This document shows, one piece after another, positions 62,606 through 64,000 of a stretch of 64,000 nucleotides of DNA. Where the stretch lies: assembly GCF_022200785.1 (NCBI RefSeq), contig NZ_CP087585.1, positions 1,798,001 through 1,862,000 on the forward strand, read 5' to 3'. Origin of the DNA: Pedobacter mucosus. Its GTDB lineage: Bacteria > Bacteroidota > Bacteroidia > Sphingobacteriales > Sphingobacteriaceae. The number at the start of each line of letters is the position of its first letter. Position 1 is the stretch's first letter. The notes under the pieces are model-generated. The model did not search any database. It saw nothing but the letters and a program-made list of their open reading frames with translations, and was not told where the DNA came from. Position numbers and translations under genes: made by a program.

Positions 62606-63823
62606 CTAAAACAAATAGCCTATTAATATACCGGCAAAAACAATTACCGGCGGACTTATCTTAGTAAAATTCAAAAGCAAAAAAGTAGCAAACATAATCC
62701 CTAAAAATAGCCAGTTAAATCCCATTGGTATTAATAGCAGCATAAAAGCCGCGATAATAAAACCAACGCTCACGGCATTAATGCCGGATAAACTGTGCCT
62801 AATTCTAGAAATCTTTTTCAAGTCATCCCAAAATGGAACGATGAAAAGAACCAATATTAAGCCAGGTAAATTAATGCCAATAACGCCAATTAAGCCTCCG
62901 GCAATTTGTCCCCAAACGCCATAACCAAAGTTCTTCATGCTTAAAGCACCAAGGTAGCTGGTAAACGAAAATGTTGGACCTGGCAAGGCTTGTTGAAGTG
63001 CAAAACCGGAAAGAAATCCTGATGAATTGAGGTAATGTTTCATTTCCACAAACTCGGTAAACATTAGCGGAACAAGTACTTGTCCGCCACCAAAAACCAA
63101 AATACCGTTACGATAAAAATTTTCCAGCAAACGTATTGGCAAACTAAAAGGTGATGTTCTATTAATAATCGCACCTACAAGCGCAAATAAAAGAAGCGCA
63201 CCTAAAAAATAAATTAATTTTCGAGGATTGACTTTTGAAAAAAGCCGTACCCTAAGTTCAGATTCTTCCTTTGGCGTTTCAATTGATGATGAAATCATTC
63301 CTCCAACTAAAATAGCCAATGGAAAAACATAAGCATTTCTTAATACGAAAGTTGCAACTATAGAGCCTACTGCTAAAAATATTGATATTTGAGTGGTTAA
63401 AACTTTTCTTCCTAATTTCCACGCTCCGAATGCTACAATGCCTAATGCTATTGGTTTTATATAAGCTAAAACATCAATAAATTTTTGTTTTTGATCCAAC
63501 ATGGCATAGCTTATTGCGGCAAATGTCATTATGGCGGCTGTGGGTAATATCCAAATTAAGAAAGTAATAATAGCTAGTTTTAATTTGCCAACTTTCCAGG
63601 CAATTCCAACCAAAGTTTGCGTGGATGCTGGACCAGGTAAAACTTGGGCTAAAGCATTTAATTCTAATAACTCTTCTTCAGAAATAAATTTAGTATTCTG
63701 AACGAAATATTTTAATAGCAAAGCCAAATGGGCTTGTGCCCCTCCAAATGAGGTAAAAGTAAAAAAAATAACGTTTCTAATAAAAAGCCACTGTTTCTTT
63801 TCAAAGATGGGTTTCGTTTGCAT
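62606..63823 (-). CDS. chrA: Chromate transporter, long-chain CHR type, 405 aa
   Basis: A two-domain CHR-family membrane protein. The N-terminal half has FFTFTSFGGAQAHLALLLKY and ALAQVLPGPASTQ; the C-terminal half repeats the plan with LVFGGGQVLVPLMF and FALQQALPGPTFSF. About ten to twelve membrane helices are visible. Characterised ChrA proteins export chromate, and sulfate-related anions are possible. No chrB regulator is nearby. It reads from a start at 63823 and converges with dnaB. Confidence 0.88.
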   Translation of the reverse strand: MQTKPIFEKKQWLFIRNVIFFTFTSFGGAQAHLALLLKYFVQNTKFISEEELLELNALAQVLPGPASTQTLVGIAWKVGKLKLAIITFLIWILPTAAIMTFAAISYAMLDQKQKFIDVLAYIKPIALGIVAFGAWKLGRKVLTTQISIFLAVGSIVATFVLRNAYVFPLAILVGGMISSSIETPKEESELRVRLFSKVNPRKLIYFLGALLLFALVGAIINRTSPFSLPIRLLENFYRNGILVFGGGQVLVPLMFTEFVEMKHYLNSSGFLSGFALQQALPGPTFSFTSYLGALSMKNFGYGVWGQIAGGLIGVIGINLPGLILVLFIVPFWDDLKKISRIRHSLSGINAVSVGFIIAAFMLLLIPMGFNWLFLGIMFATFLLLNFTKISPPVIVFAGILIGYLF

Positions 63824-63860
63824 TCGAATAAATTAGGGTTAAGTTTAAAATTTTTCTTAA

Positions 63861-64000
63861 CTAATCATCTTCGTAATCTAAACCTGCAGCAGTATTATAT
63901 GCGGCTTGCAATTCAGAAAAAGCATGCATATCTCTTTTTGTCCTCGCAACTACCATTCCTTTTTTATAAATTTCAATTGCTTTTTCTATTTCCTTATCTT
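63861..64000 (-). CDS. C-terminal end of an unidentified protein, cut by the window
   Basis: An open frame enters from beyond the right edge and ends at TAG (63863-63861), giving at least 46 residues: KEIEKAIEIYKKGMVVARTK, then RDMHAFSELQAAYNTAAGLD and YEDD. It is helical and charged, without recognisable motif in this piece. It lies 37 bp upstream of chrA on the same strand and may be co-transcribed. Confidence 0.6.
   Translation of the reverse strand, partial: DKEIEKAIEIYKKGMVVARTKRDMHAFSELQAAYNTAAGLDYEDD

Noticed and set aside
1..64000. CRISPR array, tRNA or rRNA genes, insertion sequences
   Set aside because: No evenly spaced direct repeats, cloverleaf, rRNA block or transposase was recognised on either strand.

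Overview
The window looks like chromosome from a member of the Bacteroidota, most likely Sphingobacteriaceae and close to Pedobacter. This is inferred from the low-GC DNA, exact matches to the Bacteroidota promoter core TAnnTTTG, Oar-like and carboxypeptidase-plug TonB-dependent receptors, GH76/GH92/GH125 mannosidases, DUF4394, DUF5995, DUF2071 and DUF6526 proteins, and the housekeeping gene orders. I saw no rRNA, tRNA, CRISPR array, insertion sequence or complete prophage.

Layout. 1-6.5 kb: end of an S33 peptidase, a doubly broken GNAT gene, a secreted S41 protease, DinB, DUF2461 and PRC-barrel proteins. 6.8-15 kb: a redox cluster with a Tat-exported PaoABC-type molybdenum aldehyde oxidoreductase (FAD subunit carrying the extra 4Fe-4S motif), a catalase-family protein facing it, an exported methyltransferase, a heme oxygenase of the MpaB family and a CDGSH protein. 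15-21 kb: a duplicated DUF4394 lipoprotein, a GAF histidine kinase coupled to a tiny gene, and a GH76-GH125 alpha-1,6-mannan pair. 21-24.5 kb: a tail-sheath gene with a peptidoglycan hydrolase and no other phage or injection-system genes, opposite a response regulator whose phospho-acceptor Asp is Pro. 25-40 kb: two TonB receptors, lpdA, a metallo-hydrolase, a GH92 mannosidase and serC-serA. 39.6-43 kb: rpe, pnp, rpsO. 43-49.5 kb: a repeat-rich stretch with two apparently frameshifted small genes, a thioesterase, a MATE exporter, lepA and folD. 50-64 kb: queE, a PorE-like OmpA protein, Kdo synthesis genes (kdsA, kdsD) around recQ, a GDP-mannose synthase, rlmB, dnaB and chrA.

How the genes work together. 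The PaoABC-like enzyme would oxidise aldehydes in the periplasm and can make H2O2 if it reduces oxygen; the adjacent catalase-like protein fits as a partner. GH76, GH125 and GH92 together could take apart alpha-mannan (endo-1,6, exo-1,6, exo-1,2). KdsD and KdsA are successive-pathway enzymes for the lipopolysaccharide sugar Kdo. SerA and SerC catalyse consecutive steps to serine.

Most notable for follow-up: the sheath/lysin pair with its pseudo-receiver regulator; an intergenic repeat whose hairpin sequence differs between copies while pairing is kept; a folD start lying inside C/G-rich repeats; a 16-bp perfect palindrome on the Oar-like receptor promoter; promoter cores so close to the lepA and dnaB start codons that the mRNAs may be leaderless; and three apparently frameshifted small genes, which could be real decay or base-calling errors.
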